64,000 bases of DNA from Isoperla grammatica (Eukaryota > Arthropoda > Insecta > Plecoptera > Perlodidae): positions 11,010,292-11,074,291 of the forward strand of contig OX246739.1 of NCBI GenBank assembly GCA_945910005.1, read 5' to 3'. Every line of letters starts with the position of its first letter. Position 1 is the first letter of the stretch. The translations under genes were made by a program, and so were the position numbers. A model generated the notes under the pieces. The model did not search any database, had not been told where the DNA came from, and saw only the letters and a program-made list of their open reading frames with translations. Shown in pieces: positions 47,340 to 57,717 of the stretch.

Positions 47340-50300
47340 TGATCAATGGCGCCCGCTATGTCTCTGGAGCCGGAACTGGAAGAACGTATAATAAATGTGA
47401 GTTCTCGGAGACTGACCGTCTGCTGTCCCCTGTCCACTTCACCTAGACTACTGATAGAACAGACTCCAGCTAGGCGGACCTCAGGGCCTTCTTATTCCCT
47501 TGGACTTCCTTGTTGACTTGCCATTAAAACTGTTGACGAACCGTTGATAAACTCGAAAAGAAACTGAAGATTGAAGGTGAAATATAAACTTCTTGAATGT
47601 AAGATGATTTTTTGTGTGTGTAAAAACGCACATTTGCATTGTGTTCCGGAGACTATGCCAGATTGTCTTATTCCCTATTCACACCACATACATCCTTTCA
47701 TTGATTCTGCTCCCCGTGCGCTCTCTGAACTTCCGAGTTCCGTGTAGTTCTGAATAGTGCATTGAGCACGACTGGTTAGTGTTACTAAAGTGGTTAAACA
47801 GTTCTGCTTGCAGCTGACTCGTAAACACGAGACTAAATACACGAGTGTTGGAGAATGTCTAGCGCACTCAAAAAGGAACAATAGCGTTTTGAACTACACC
47901 AAGCCCCGAGGAATATTAAGCATGTGAGAACTACACTACACGTCAAGAGCTGACGTGTTTCTTGGTTCAAGTATTAGCTTCATGTATATCTACCACTCCG
48001 CTTCTCCCGAGGCAACTAAGATATTCCCCATCCATTATATTGCATTTTGTAGGAAATAATAAAAACAACAATGGATGCCGATGTTCCTGACATCGTCCTA
48101 CAACGTATTTTCTCGTAAGAAATACAAACCGATTCTCTATTCCAAGCACAACTGAAGCCTCAGCACAACCCAGCGTACGATGGTAAAATGTAAATGCAAG
48201 GCAATATGAAAAAGAGAGGACCTTTGAAGACAAGTCGAAGGAGTCTGTCATACGTCATCAGGAGCTCAGGGGGAGGTGGGGATGTGGACGCTTTATCGCG
48301 AGCGCGCAGGGAAGGCGTCTCGGCACTTTGAATTTCAAACGACACAGCACAAGAGTTCGATTTGAGTAGTACGAGAGAACGCTGTTCGATTTGTTAAGTC
48401 AGCTCACGTTCCAGTTGCGAGCGCTCTCTTTAGCTCAGGGTCCTGGGTTCAGACTACAGAACGTGCCCTGTCCGACTCCCTCCTTGCTTCTAGGCCTCAA
48501 GCACACACAACTTGCAGAGCAAACCAACAACAAAGATAACCGGCATCTATCTCATCAGCGCCAACAACTGTGAATGTCTGTATTGGTTAAAAATTTGAAT
48601 TATAATTCAAAATCCACATTTTAAACTTACATATTACTTCTAAATATTCACAGAAGATTTTGTGTATATCAACCCACTTAGTAATAAATCGGAAGGTCTG
48701 CCATAGGAATATAAAAAGATAGTTTTCTTTAAGAAACTCCGAGAAATTCTCTCCTATCTCCAATCAAACTATACGTTAAGATAATATATTTTGGGCAATA
48801 CATATTCATCATCCCTTATTGTGAAAATGAGAACAAGGAAATTGATGGTATTGTTGGTTTCATAGAAATGGACAATTCCACTTTATTTTTCAAAGCACTA
48901 ATTTTCTACTCATATGGGAATATTATAGAAGCACAGCACATAAGATCCAGTTATTTACAAGACGTGGACTTGGGATGCTCTTGCGTTATTGAGTTAAATT
49001 ATAAATTAACATATAAGGGATCTTTATTGTACGCAAAAGTTTACAAGTATCTATTAATAGATACGAAGCTTTTATTATATTCATTCTATAACGTGCAGCC
49101 ATAATGAATAACACATCTAGAGAGGGTCGTTTTTGTGACCTACTGAAAGAATGACGTTACTATAAATAGAACACTACACCACCACATTTCTATGCTCTAA
49201 GCTGGGCTACAGTATCAAGCCTAGAAAGATTGTTTACATAATATATAATTTATTCAACATTTATTTACCATTGTGGTGTACGTTTCTTCTTTAACGTCTG
49301 TATAATTAGCATGGTGGCGTATAAAGACCCCCCGCACAGTTATTACACCACATTGTGTTACGAGTGGCACCATAATACGGCAATACACATTAGCACAGTG
49401 TGTTCTAATGACCTTTGCCGTAGCTACGCTGCCAAACGAGATGTTACTACTGACTCGAGAATTACACACAGAAAATGTAACCGTATTTTGGCACTTCCTT
49501 CATAAACAGATGTCACGGTGAAAATAATATAAAAAATAAACTGTTTGAGGCCTTCAGTGTTGTTATACTGTTATCATGTGTGATATTAATCAAATATTTT
49601 ATTTAAGTATATGACTACGTATATCCTCATGGCTTGAATTTAACGCTCTCCCGGTAGCCTGAGGCGATAGTGTATCATTGCGCGGGCGAGTGATTTATTG
49701 GTGAACCATAACATCAATAATTACTATACGTTTCAAAGTCTATCAGTTGTATCCGTAGGTATTTTTTGTTTTTATATAATTAGTATGCTGTATCCTTGTG
49801 GTCACCTGATATACATCAGACAGCTGACAATAAATATTGTTTTTTTCTAATTAGTGATTTTAACCCTACCAAGTCAAGTGAACTATGGATGTGATATACA
49901 ACGCTACAAAGTAGTGATGTTATAAACAGTTCCGACATGGCCGAGGAGGTTTTCTAAGCCTAAACGTGTGTTCAAGTCTGCAGTATTTGTGCTGGTAAAT
50001 TGTAAATTGAAATTACATATTCGAGTTAATAAAAGGTGGTAGTGGATATGAGTAGAACTGGAGTAGTTTTTTTTTCATTTTTGGATGAGTTAATTTACAG
50101 AGCACTTTCCCTCCGGGCGAGTGGTAAATATTTTATCATTTAGAATCTGTACAGTAAACATCCTTTAATCTCTTTGCGTATAGTATCATTATATCCGTAC
50201 AAACATCCTTTTTAAATACTAGACAGTTTGAATAAAATAAATACATATTCAGAATTAGCCTGTTTGTTTGATAACACAAAACAAGTGTTACAATTTTTAT

Positions 50301-50623
50301 ATAAATATTAAATCGGTATAATTTTACAAGTATCTTCTTACAGGGTTTGCGAAAGTATACGTCACATTATGTAAACATCTAATCTATAAATATCAAATCG
50401 TGTACAATACTCGATACAATATGCAATTTGGTAATTTTGTTCTTACACTATTTTGTATGCATGCATATTAGTATGTGAAATGATGTGTCTTGTACTGTTT
50501 TTACTTGTGCATTTTGGGAGAACAAGTGAAGACAATTCTAGGAAACATACAAGTGTTTATCTTCACACGGATTTCATGCAGGTAACGTGCGATCGGGAAG
50601 CAATTTTACTCAAAATTTGTCTC
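47340..50623. other. Intergenic DNA
   Basis: No gene. 47690-48560 is somewhat richer in GC with several 60-94-codon overlapping frames, none with a domain. Confidence 0.45.
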
Positions 50624-50700
50624 CACTGGGATTCAAACCCAGAAAACAGATTCACTTGGTCCTTAGAGACGCTCATCCCTATTGTAGAAGTGGGATCAAA
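50624..50700 (-). mobile_element. tRNA-like SINE fragment
   Basis: On the minus strand, GGTTTGAATCC (complement of 50629-50639) matches a pol III B box and is flanked by CTGG/CCAG-type pairing, as in a tRNA T-arm. The upstream part does not form a tRNA. It is probably a decayed tRNA-derived SINE. Confidence 0.35.
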
Positions 50701-50754
50701 CAAGCGCGTATCTGATTCTTAAGAGTGTTATCTTTCATAGAATAGTATCTTAAT

Positions 50755-50822
50755 GTCCCGAGGGAGAAACTCAGCGGTAGCCTGCAGGAGGTTGCTGGTT
50801 CGATACCGGCCACAGGAGATTC
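50755..50822 (+). mobile_element. tRNA-like SINE head, second family, copy 1
   Basis: CTCAGCGGTAGCC (D-arm/A-box-like) is followed by GGTTCGATACC at 50797-50807 (B box) and then GGCCACAGGAGAT. The same layout with GGTTCGATTCC and GGCCACGGCAGAT occurs at 56905-56990. Two such copies with different downstream flanks fit a tRNA-derived SINE family distinct from the 55.8 kb head. Confidence 0.5.
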
Positions 50823-52239
50823 TCACTCAAGTAGCTTTCCAAGGCTTTCATCAGTCAAAAGGTGTATTGAGTCCTCTTTCTTGGGTTGGGCAACCATCAT
50901 GACACCTTGTATCTAGTTAGTTGCCCGAAGACGGACTCCAAAGGTAGATTGTTATGGTTTTTGAAGAAGGATTTACAACTGAAATAAGAGTTTCAATAAG
51001 AATTAGTGGAATAGTGAAACAACAACTAACTGCATGGTTCACATCTGTGATCACAGTTGCGTATTTCAGTAGTCAAACCAGCGATATAACATGTATACAT
51101 ACTTTCATTGACTACAACAACAATATCATACCCGGCACCATTGCTTTTATTTGATTTTCGAAAAATCCCTTATATTTGGGCTCTTCTGCGTTCTGATTGG
51201 TTTGTCTTAAGGTGCATCATGGGATGTTGAAATGAGAAATATAATTTATTCATTTCTATGACTGTTTGAAATTTCTGACGAGGATATGAAACACCACGTC
51301 GTTAAAACCTTATTTCTATTTCACTACAACACCCTTATTTCAATTTTGATTCACACACACAAATAAAACCTGTCTGCATACTTCAATAACAATATGTCAT
51401 GCTAGCCATGTTATTATTTTTTCTTGTAGTCGACAAAAAACGTACAGTGCTTCACTGTCTGCGACAAACTTGATCGCCTTGTTGTCCAAAGGATTCCATA
51501 CACATTATTTTTACAAATCATGAAACTACAATTTTTTTATAGCCGTGGCAAATATTCCTTTACCAAAAATGTTTTTTTATCGTTTCGAATAAAATTATGA
51601 ATTCGTTTGTGAAACCTTTTACCGAGATGCGTTGGCGTAACGTATTTGATATTACTGTGGGATTCTACAAACGTGTACAATCAAATGTATTAAATTCTCC
51701 GTTTCGTTTATAAAATATCAAACAGACAAACGATCATCTTTGTATTAATATGTTTGCCTGTCATGATAAGGATATATACTTCGGTGATAGTAATTCAAAA
51801 CTTGCCATTTCAGACTGATTGCACACCGCAGTCATTCACCTGCGATTGTAGATCGGAGAAAGCTCTTCTCTGCGACTAGAACGAATATATACACGATTTA
51901 CTAGTGACTCGGGCCGCGAAAGCCTCCGACACGTTCTACCTTTCTTTTACAATCCATGTGGACAAATACATTATTAAAAATGTTTTGGTTAAGAAGCATA
52001 TTCTATACCTACTCGATAATAGGTGAGGCTACTTGTGGTATCAGATCATGGTGCGTAAAGTAAGCACAGTTGGAATACGGGAGGGTGCGAGCGTTGATTT
52101 TCATCAATATCAATCTGGTTATAAAGCCCTATCGGAATCGTTATCACAATCGGGATCGAATATAAACAGCCGGTCCCGATCACGGCCCACGTTATATACT
52201 GAGAGAGAGGGCTCAAATGCATAGTCGTTCCTCACGTGC
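50823..52239. other. AT-rich intergenic DNA
   Basis: No supported feature. Confidence 0.5.
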
Positions 52240-52356
52240 TCCTCAACTCAGCCTTTCCTCAGACTCGCCCCAACCACCAATCATAGAGCAGTATTGCCAT
52301 GTGTATTGCTCTGTGATTGGTGATTGGGCGAGTCTGAGGAAAGGATGAGTTGAGGA
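52240..52356. mobile_element. Foldback element 1 of a cluster (117 bp)
   Basis: TCCTCAACTCAGCCTTTCC at the left end and its near-perfect inverted copy at the right end continue through CAGACTCGCCC and CACCAATCA to a short loop. About 50-bp arms therefore pair with only a few mismatches. No coding potential and no clear target duplication. Confidence 0.75.
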
Positions 52357-52376
52357 CCAAAGCCCGACTATCTGCG

Positions 52377-52483
52377 TACTCACGGCAAGGTCTACTTGAT
52401 CTCCGCCTAGCGGAGGCTCGTCGCAACTTGGGAGTTCGACGAGCCTCCGCTAGGCGGAGATCAAGTAGACCTTGTACTCACGG
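52377..52483. mobile_element. 89-bp perfect foldback element with 9-bp target duplication
   Basis: The element is 52386-52474. Its 38-bp arms (52386-52423 and 52437-52474) are perfect inverted copies starting CAAGGTCTACTTGATCTCCG, around a 13-nt loop. Each arm also contains the smaller palindrome CTCCGCCTAGCGGAG. It is flanked by the direct repeat TACTCACGG (52377-52385 and 52475-52483). A 9-bp duplication is typical of Mutator-like transposons and is found in some other groups. The perfect arms and duplication suggest a recent insertion. A degenerate relative lies at 54336-54378. Confidence 0.85.
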
Positions 52484-52539
52484 TATGAAGATCCTCATTA
52501 TAACAGCGATTGAGATAATGTACCTAATTTGACAGAGTA

Positions 52540-52732
52540 AAGGCTGGTCCACACAGATTTTGAAGACATAATGCATAAGGTTTTAAGACGTTGTTTTGAA
52601 AACAACAATGAAAACAACGTCTTAAAACTAAAACTTTGTGTGAACGCCAGTACGTGTTTCCTATGATCCAACTTTACGACTAAGCGTTAAACCTTAAATC
52701 GTATGTCTTAAAAATCTGTGTGGACCAGCCTT
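52540..52732. mobile_element. 193-bp TIR element (MITE) with TA duplication
   Basis: Terminal inverted repeats AAGGCTGGTCCACACAG plus ATTTT at both ends (22 bp) are flanked by TA (52538-52539 and 52733-52734), as in Tc1/mariner-type MITEs. An internal inverted pair (TTTTAAGACGTTGTTTT and its complement) lies in the left half. Non-coding. Confidence 0.8.
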
Positions 52733-52734
52733 TA

Positions 52735-53939
52735 CCTTTAATCATTTTCATGACCTCAAGAGGGTACTTTTTCCGTTGAGTATATTCTATCTGATATGTA
52801 ATTACAGGTTACCGAGGGTTTTCAGTATTTATTTAAATGTTGCTCTATTTTTATGTGGCTATTTTTGGAAACATACGCTGATCAATTAAACATTTTTCAT
52901 TTTCAAGTTGAATTTAACATAGATTTGATTATAAACACTAAAACTAGAGAGAAACATTTTCAATCTAATAGAAGTGGACAGATGGGTAAGCGTGCGACAG
53001 CGTTAGTTATGACGCAGCAAAGTGGCTGCATGACTTGGTTCTTCTGACGTCACTGACGAGAATAAACTATTCAACGTATGACCTTCAAGTTTTCATACTC
53101 CAAGTTTAAAAAAGCCCTCTTAGACATGTAATGTAATGTAGAATTAAATCACTAGTAAATATAAGTAAGTAGTTTACGTCTACGTAACTATCTGGCTTTG
53201 CATGCATTTTGATTTTCGAATGGAAGTTTTCCAATTAAGTCAGTCGGCGGTGACGCTGGCGTGTCACTACTTTCTTGAATGCATGATAGTTGCATCGACC
53301 CTTAAACATGTGAAACAGTAGGAAGGTGCTTCTTGATTATTAGTTGAAGTCGCCAGTTGATGACAATTATACTTTTGTTTTACATTTAAAAACAATACAA
53401 TATTGGAAATGTCTAAAGACACTCGTATTGTTATACAGATATAGTATGTAACTTAACCAAATGTGTAAAAGTTAAAAACATTATTTTTCGCAATCTTATT
53501 ACAAGAAATTTATCTTTTATCACGAGTACTTCAAGAATACTGTTTACTTAGTTATACATTGTCAAGTATTTTCTTTCAAGTTCTACCTCGCTAATGTATG
53601 TGATATATCACTTGCTATTTTAGGTTTTAGAACCTCTACCAAGCCTGTCTGTTAGTAGACTTTAAGACAAAATACATTACTGAACCAAATAAAAATTATT
53701 TCCATCTGTGACCCACCTCAAATTCTAGACTCAATTTGTTTCTTAAATGCAATTTATAAATAGTTGACAATTCGTCGGGTAAGAACTGTATGTAAATTTA
53801 AAAACTTGACACCCGGAACTATAAGTGTGCTGTCAAGAATAGCCGAGATTAGTAAAAAGGCTATGCTTAGACATACGAAATAAATACATCAAGTAAAGCA
53901 TTTCCAATAATTGACCTCTGTAACCCATTAGAAAACCGA
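52735..53939. other. AT-rich intergenic DNA
   Basis: No gene. A consensus CRE octamer is at 53045-53052. Confidence 0.5.
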
Positions 53940-54113
53940 TTATTGGTAAGTTGCTCCAGCGTGTCCGGTGATCGTCTGAAAGTCGTTAGTTTCTGTGGGG
54001 AAATTCGGAGTAACGTGGGCCAGGGCCCAGGCAAGCATATGCCAGCTTGAGATCACTAGATTTGGGACCGGGACACAAAGCAAAAAGGTTACACGCTTAC
54101 TGCTTACTGGGTG

Positions 54114-54318
54114 CAGGTGTTCGCACTGTCCAATCACCGATTAATTTGTTTCATATTTGATGAAATATCGATCTTTGATTGGTTATTGCTCACTCGTCGA
54201 TGGTGCTCGAAGCCTACAGGGTTGGTTAAGTCACTTTAAATTAAAGTCCTCCACTGCAAATCAGTTTAGTTACTGAGTGGGTAGACTCTAAATGTGATTT
54301 TTTTAAATTTACTGCCTT
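54114..54318 (+). mobile_element. SINE-type 3' end, copy C
   Basis: Begins with GTGTTCGCACTGTCCAATCA and runs through ATCTTTGATTGGTTATTGCT, the TTTAAATTAAAGTCC block, CAAATCAGTTTAGTTACTGA and GTGGGTAGACTCTAAATGTG to a T-rich tail. It is 5'-truncated compared with copies D and E and lies in opposite orientation to D, about 1.2 kb away. Confidence 0.8.
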
Positions 54319-54335
54319 CCTGCTACCTACTTCCC

Positions 54336-54378
54336 AAGGTCAACTTGATCTACGCGTGGCGGAGATCAAGTAGGCATT
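54336..54378. mobile_element. Degenerate hairpin related to the 89-bp foldback element
   Basis: AAGGTCAACTTGATCT followed by GGAGATCAAGTAGGC reproduces the two outer ends of the 52386-52474 element with most of the interior lost. The flanks show a partial direct duplication (CCTTCCTGCTAC against CCTTCTTCCTGCTGCTAC). Confidence 0.5.
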
Positions 54379-54740
54379 ACCTTCTTCCTGCTGCTACTAT
54401 GCATGGCTACACTTGAAAGCGTGGTGACACGTGTAGCGCTGGATAGTGCAGGTAACCATCTAGCAGGTTACCAGTTTACTTTGTTTTGTGGACTTAGGGT
54501 GCGGGTACAAAGAAAACAGGTTACCTGCTTATTGGTAACTGGCGCAGCAAGGCGAAAAAAAACGATTTTCATTGAGGAAAACGGCGCTGGTCAGAAACTC
54601 TGACAAGCTTGAACCTGCCAGATTCTACTGTACATGGCTGCATTTGAAAGCATACTGACTTTCATGACGTAGTTCAGTACTGGTTGTTGGCGCAGGTAAC
54701 CAGCTTTCTTGGTGTGAGTACCCTTAGGTTGATAATTGTC

Positions 54741-55484
54741 ACACGTCACTTCACTATTGCATAATCATTGACAACACCGTCTTTCTAAATGCTGTCTAGC
54801 CAACTATATTTGTATTGTGTGTTAAGACGAGGGGCCGATGGCCATAGTATTGCATAAATCCCAGCATTCGCTTCGTGACTTTAGGAAAACGACGAGACAC
54901 CCTTCATACCGGATTACCCGTGACCTACTTAATATCTCAGTGCCTTTATGATTTGTGATGTGGAACCAGTTATTCTACCACAGTATACAATAAACACATA
55001 ACTATACATATTTTTATGTATTCTATCTCCGGAATATAAATCGAATGTACAGTCTGATAGGCAAAAGTAGAAAACGTGAGTACAGTCTGTGACTGTCTCA
55101 GAAAAGTCGATGTGCGCGAATCCTTACTGCTGATTGGTTTAAATCTGTGCTGAAAGCACTACAGGAGTAAACGAAATTATTGGATACTCAACTTAGATAG
55201 TATCGTACAGTTCTAACCGCATTGGACCTGCAGGACGATTCTGTATAGGTGACGATAAGTTTGTCAGGGTTTTATGTCGTTACTGAAGGCGAATGCAAGG
55301 CGGTGATTGGCTCATCGCCTTCTTCTAACAACTGAAACCGGGGATAAACGTATCGCCACCCATTCAGAATTAGGGCGCTGGACCTGTACCCGAACTTCAA
55401 AAGGCGAGATGGCAGTCGGCGTTTACTTGGTGCTGAAGTAATGACGTTAGCATTGATGTGAGTATGAACATCGTGCCTATTATT
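54741..55484. other. Intergenic DNA
   Basis: No supported feature. Confidence 0.5.
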
Positions 55485-55910
55485 GGTAAATAAATAAAAA
55501 TAAATTCACATTTAGTCTACCCACTCAGTAACGAAACTGATTTTCAGTGGGAAACTTTAATTTAAAGAGACTAAACCAACCTTGTAGGCTCCGAAAACCA
55601 TCGACAAGTGAGCGATAACCAATCAAAGACCGGTATTTCAAATGCAAAACATATGAATCAGTGATTGGACAGTGCGAACACCTGCGGACAAATGTCAGAA
55701 TCAACAAGGCCGATTCAGAACAACTTTGAATTTATTGAGTGCTTCGTTGCTAGGACGGCTCCAAAGTCACCGTTTACTTATTCCTAAGACAAGAAGTAAT
55801 GGAACTGAATCTTTAATAGAAGTTAAAAAACTTCTGCCTGAACCGGGATTTGAACCCGGGACTTTCTGCATCGGAAACGGGGATGCTAACTACTGGACCA
55901 ACGAGCTCCA
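55485..55910 (-). mobile_element. Near full-length tRNA-derived SINE, copy D
   Basis: On the minus strand a tRNA-like head (55907-55836) has an A box TGGTCCAGTAG (complement of 55890-55900) and a B box GGTTCAAATCC (complement of 55846-55856) set in a perfect CCGGG/CCCGG T-stem. The acceptor arms do not pair, so it is not a working tRNA. A 23-bp linker containing AGAAG-TTAAAAAA-CTTCT follows. Then comes the family body from GATTCAGTTCCATTACTTC to the conserved 3' end (CTGAAAATCAGTTTCGTTAC, GAGTGGGTAGAC) and a TTTATTT-type tail at 55485-55505. Total about 425 bp. No target duplication was recognised. Confidence 0.8.
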
Positions 55911-56250
55911 GCAACTAGTCCTAGTCCATTAGTAGAGGATGGTTAGTATACACATCAAATAGAAACCGCACGACATGCGTGAGTCAGTGAGCTCTCAACG
56001 TTTGCACGACCGGAGTGTAGAGCGGAACAAATGAGGCTTGGTTGCCGGTTGGTTATAGAACGGGGCTGAGGATTTTGTGCGCTGCGCGTCCTACTTTCAA
56101 TTGCTCCGAGATTTCTGTTGAGCTGAGAGAAAACGAAACCGCAAAGGGAGACTAATCTTTTAATTTGTATCTTATTAAAATAAGCCACGGCGAAACCAAC
56201 TAAAAAGAGATAATCGATTTAAAACCATATTAGACATGTGTAATCCTCTA
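55911..56250. other. Intergenic DNA
   Basis: No gene. A 77-codon minus frame at 55955-56188 lacks a domain. The last eight bases (ATCCTCTA) are the left target duplication of the following element. Confidence 0.5.
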
Positions 56251-56715
56251 CAGTGGCGGCTCGTGGGGTGAGGCAATGAGGCTGGGACTCAACAAGGACT
56301 CTCTCATGTATTCATGTAACTATAATATGTATTATTTAATTGTTTATTTCAGGTTTTAAGTTCTTTCACTCGGTTACAGAAGATTTACACAATATCTACA
56401 TAAAAAACCAAACTTAACTATATACGTACCGGTATACAAAATACAAATACGAACTACAAATTCTTTATAACATCAACACCAGTACTATAGTAGGCCTATG
56501 AGTTTATGAACTAGTATAAGCTTATAGTATATAGTGTATACCAGTTTATATAAACTTCATTGGTATTTTCTTAGATGTCCCTTAAATTTTACAATGTTGT
56601 TAGGTTTGACATTTGTGTGTATATTTGTATTATATGATTTGCATATTATAACGAAATCCGGTTTTCTACTTATAACTCTTTTATTCTACGTAAAATCGGC
56701 TCAGAACCGCCACTG
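56251..56715. mobile_element. Non-autonomous hAT-type element, 465 bp
   Basis: Ends are CAGTGGCGGCTCG on the left and GAACCGCCACTG on the right, giving short inverted termini of the CAGTGGCGG class common in hAT transposons. Flanking 8-bp direct repeats ATCCTCTA (56243-56250) and ATCCTCTG (56716-56723) differ at one base, and 8 bp is the hAT target-duplication length. The interior is AT-rich with no transposase frame. It includes a TAGGCCTA octamer at 56491-56498. Confidence 0.85.
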
Positions 56716-56904
56716 ATCCTCTGTCTATGGGAACATTTTAGACGCGATTTTTTTAGAGAGCCGTAATTTATGTTTTGAGTGATAGGAGGGAATTATATCG
56801 GTGTATGTTCATCCGTTGACGGTAATCGAGAGCATGGCGAGTATATGATGAATGGTGATGCGTGGATAATATAATGGGGTTAACCTGGTTCCTGTAAATA
56901 ACCT

Positions 56905-56990
56905 ATTGCCTCGAGGTGGAGCGGTAACATGCGAGACTTTAATTCAGTAGGTCGACGGTTCGATTCCGGCCACGGCAGATCCTAACTATA
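56905..56990 (+). mobile_element. tRNA-like SINE head, second family, copy 2
   Basis: GGTGGAGCGGTAACATGC (D-arm-like) is followed by GGTTCGATTCC at 56957-56967 (B box) and GGCCACGGCAGAT. It is related to 50755-50822. The downstream sequence is T-rich and diverges from the other copy. Confidence 0.5.
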
Positions 56991-57378
56991 TGTTTTTTCT
57001 TCCGTTTTTCACAGTTATAAGGTGTTGGTTATGAGATAGCTTTAGGACATTCATTCGAATCTACATACACACTAATAAATATTTGTTCATCAAAATAGGA
57101 GAACTACGGGTAAAGCTTATGTGGACCTTGCAGTATGAAATCATACGAGGGAAAGTAACCTACTCCTATCGAATATAACCAACAGAAACAGGACTCTTAC
57201 AAAATGAACGAACTTTCACATTATCATTCTATGTTACATGGACAAGGCAATTGGTGCTTTTATACAAGCTTGCAATAAACCCTTGGTAAGTGTACACCAA
57301 ACAAATAACTCCTCGCTTGAATCAGAGAACAAAGGGAGATCAAAATCGTTGCCACAACTGGCGCCAAAAACATGCGAC
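56991..57378. other. Intergenic DNA, including the non-tRNA 5' part of copy E
   Basis: 57315-57378 directly precedes the shared SINE body and reads AAAATCGTTGCCACAACTGG then CGCCAAAAACATGCGAC. In copy D this position is taken by the tRNA-like head. It may be part of a longer partner element or unrelated host DNA. Confidence 0.4.
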
Positions 57379-57717
57379 GATTCAGTTCCATTACTTCTTG
57401 TGTTAGGAATAAGTGAATGGTGACTTTGGAGCCGTCCTAGCAACGAAGCACCCAATAAATTCAAAGTTGTTCTGAATCGGCCTTATTGATTCTGGCATCT
57501 GGCATTTGTCCGCAGGTGTTCGCACTGTCCAATCACTGATTCCTATGTTTCGTATTTGAAATATCGATCTTTGATTGGTTATCGCTCACTCGCCGATGGT
57601 GTTCGGAGCTTACAGGGTTGGTTTAGTCGCTTTAAATTAAAGTCCCCCACTGAAAATCAGTTTCATTACTGAGTGGGTAGACTCTAAATGTGAATTTATT
57701 TATTTATTTTATTTTTA
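57379..57717 (+). mobile_element. SINE/LINE-type 3' region, copy E
   Basis: Shares the complete body of copy D from GATTCAGTTCCATTACTTC through GACTTTGGAGCCGTCCTAGC, GTTGTTCTGAATCGGCC, GTCCGCAGGTGTTCGCACTG and the conserved 3' end, then a (TTTA)n tail at 57694-57717. It lacks the tRNA-like head. Copies D and E form an inverted pair about 1.5 kb apart. A 76-codon minus frame here (57464-57234) is within this repeat. Confidence 0.8.

Larger units (their letters stand above)
53940..54740. repeat. Interrupted three-unit local repeat array
   Basis: Three related segments occur at about 53940-54113, 54403-54580 and 54632-54740. The first two share GGGACAC/GGGTACAAAG, AAAAGGTTAC/AACAGGTTAC and GCTTA..TACTGG-G-GCAG. 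The second and third share CATGGCT, TTGAAAGC and GCAGGTAACCA. A SINE 3' end (54114-54318) and a small hairpin (54336-54378) separate units one and two. The 66-codon frame at 54403-54603 is part of this repeat and not taken as a gene. Confidence 0.5.

Noticed and set aside
55835..55908. tRNA gene on the minus strand
   Set aside because: A and B boxes are good, but the acceptor arms do not pair and the sequence continues into a SINE body.
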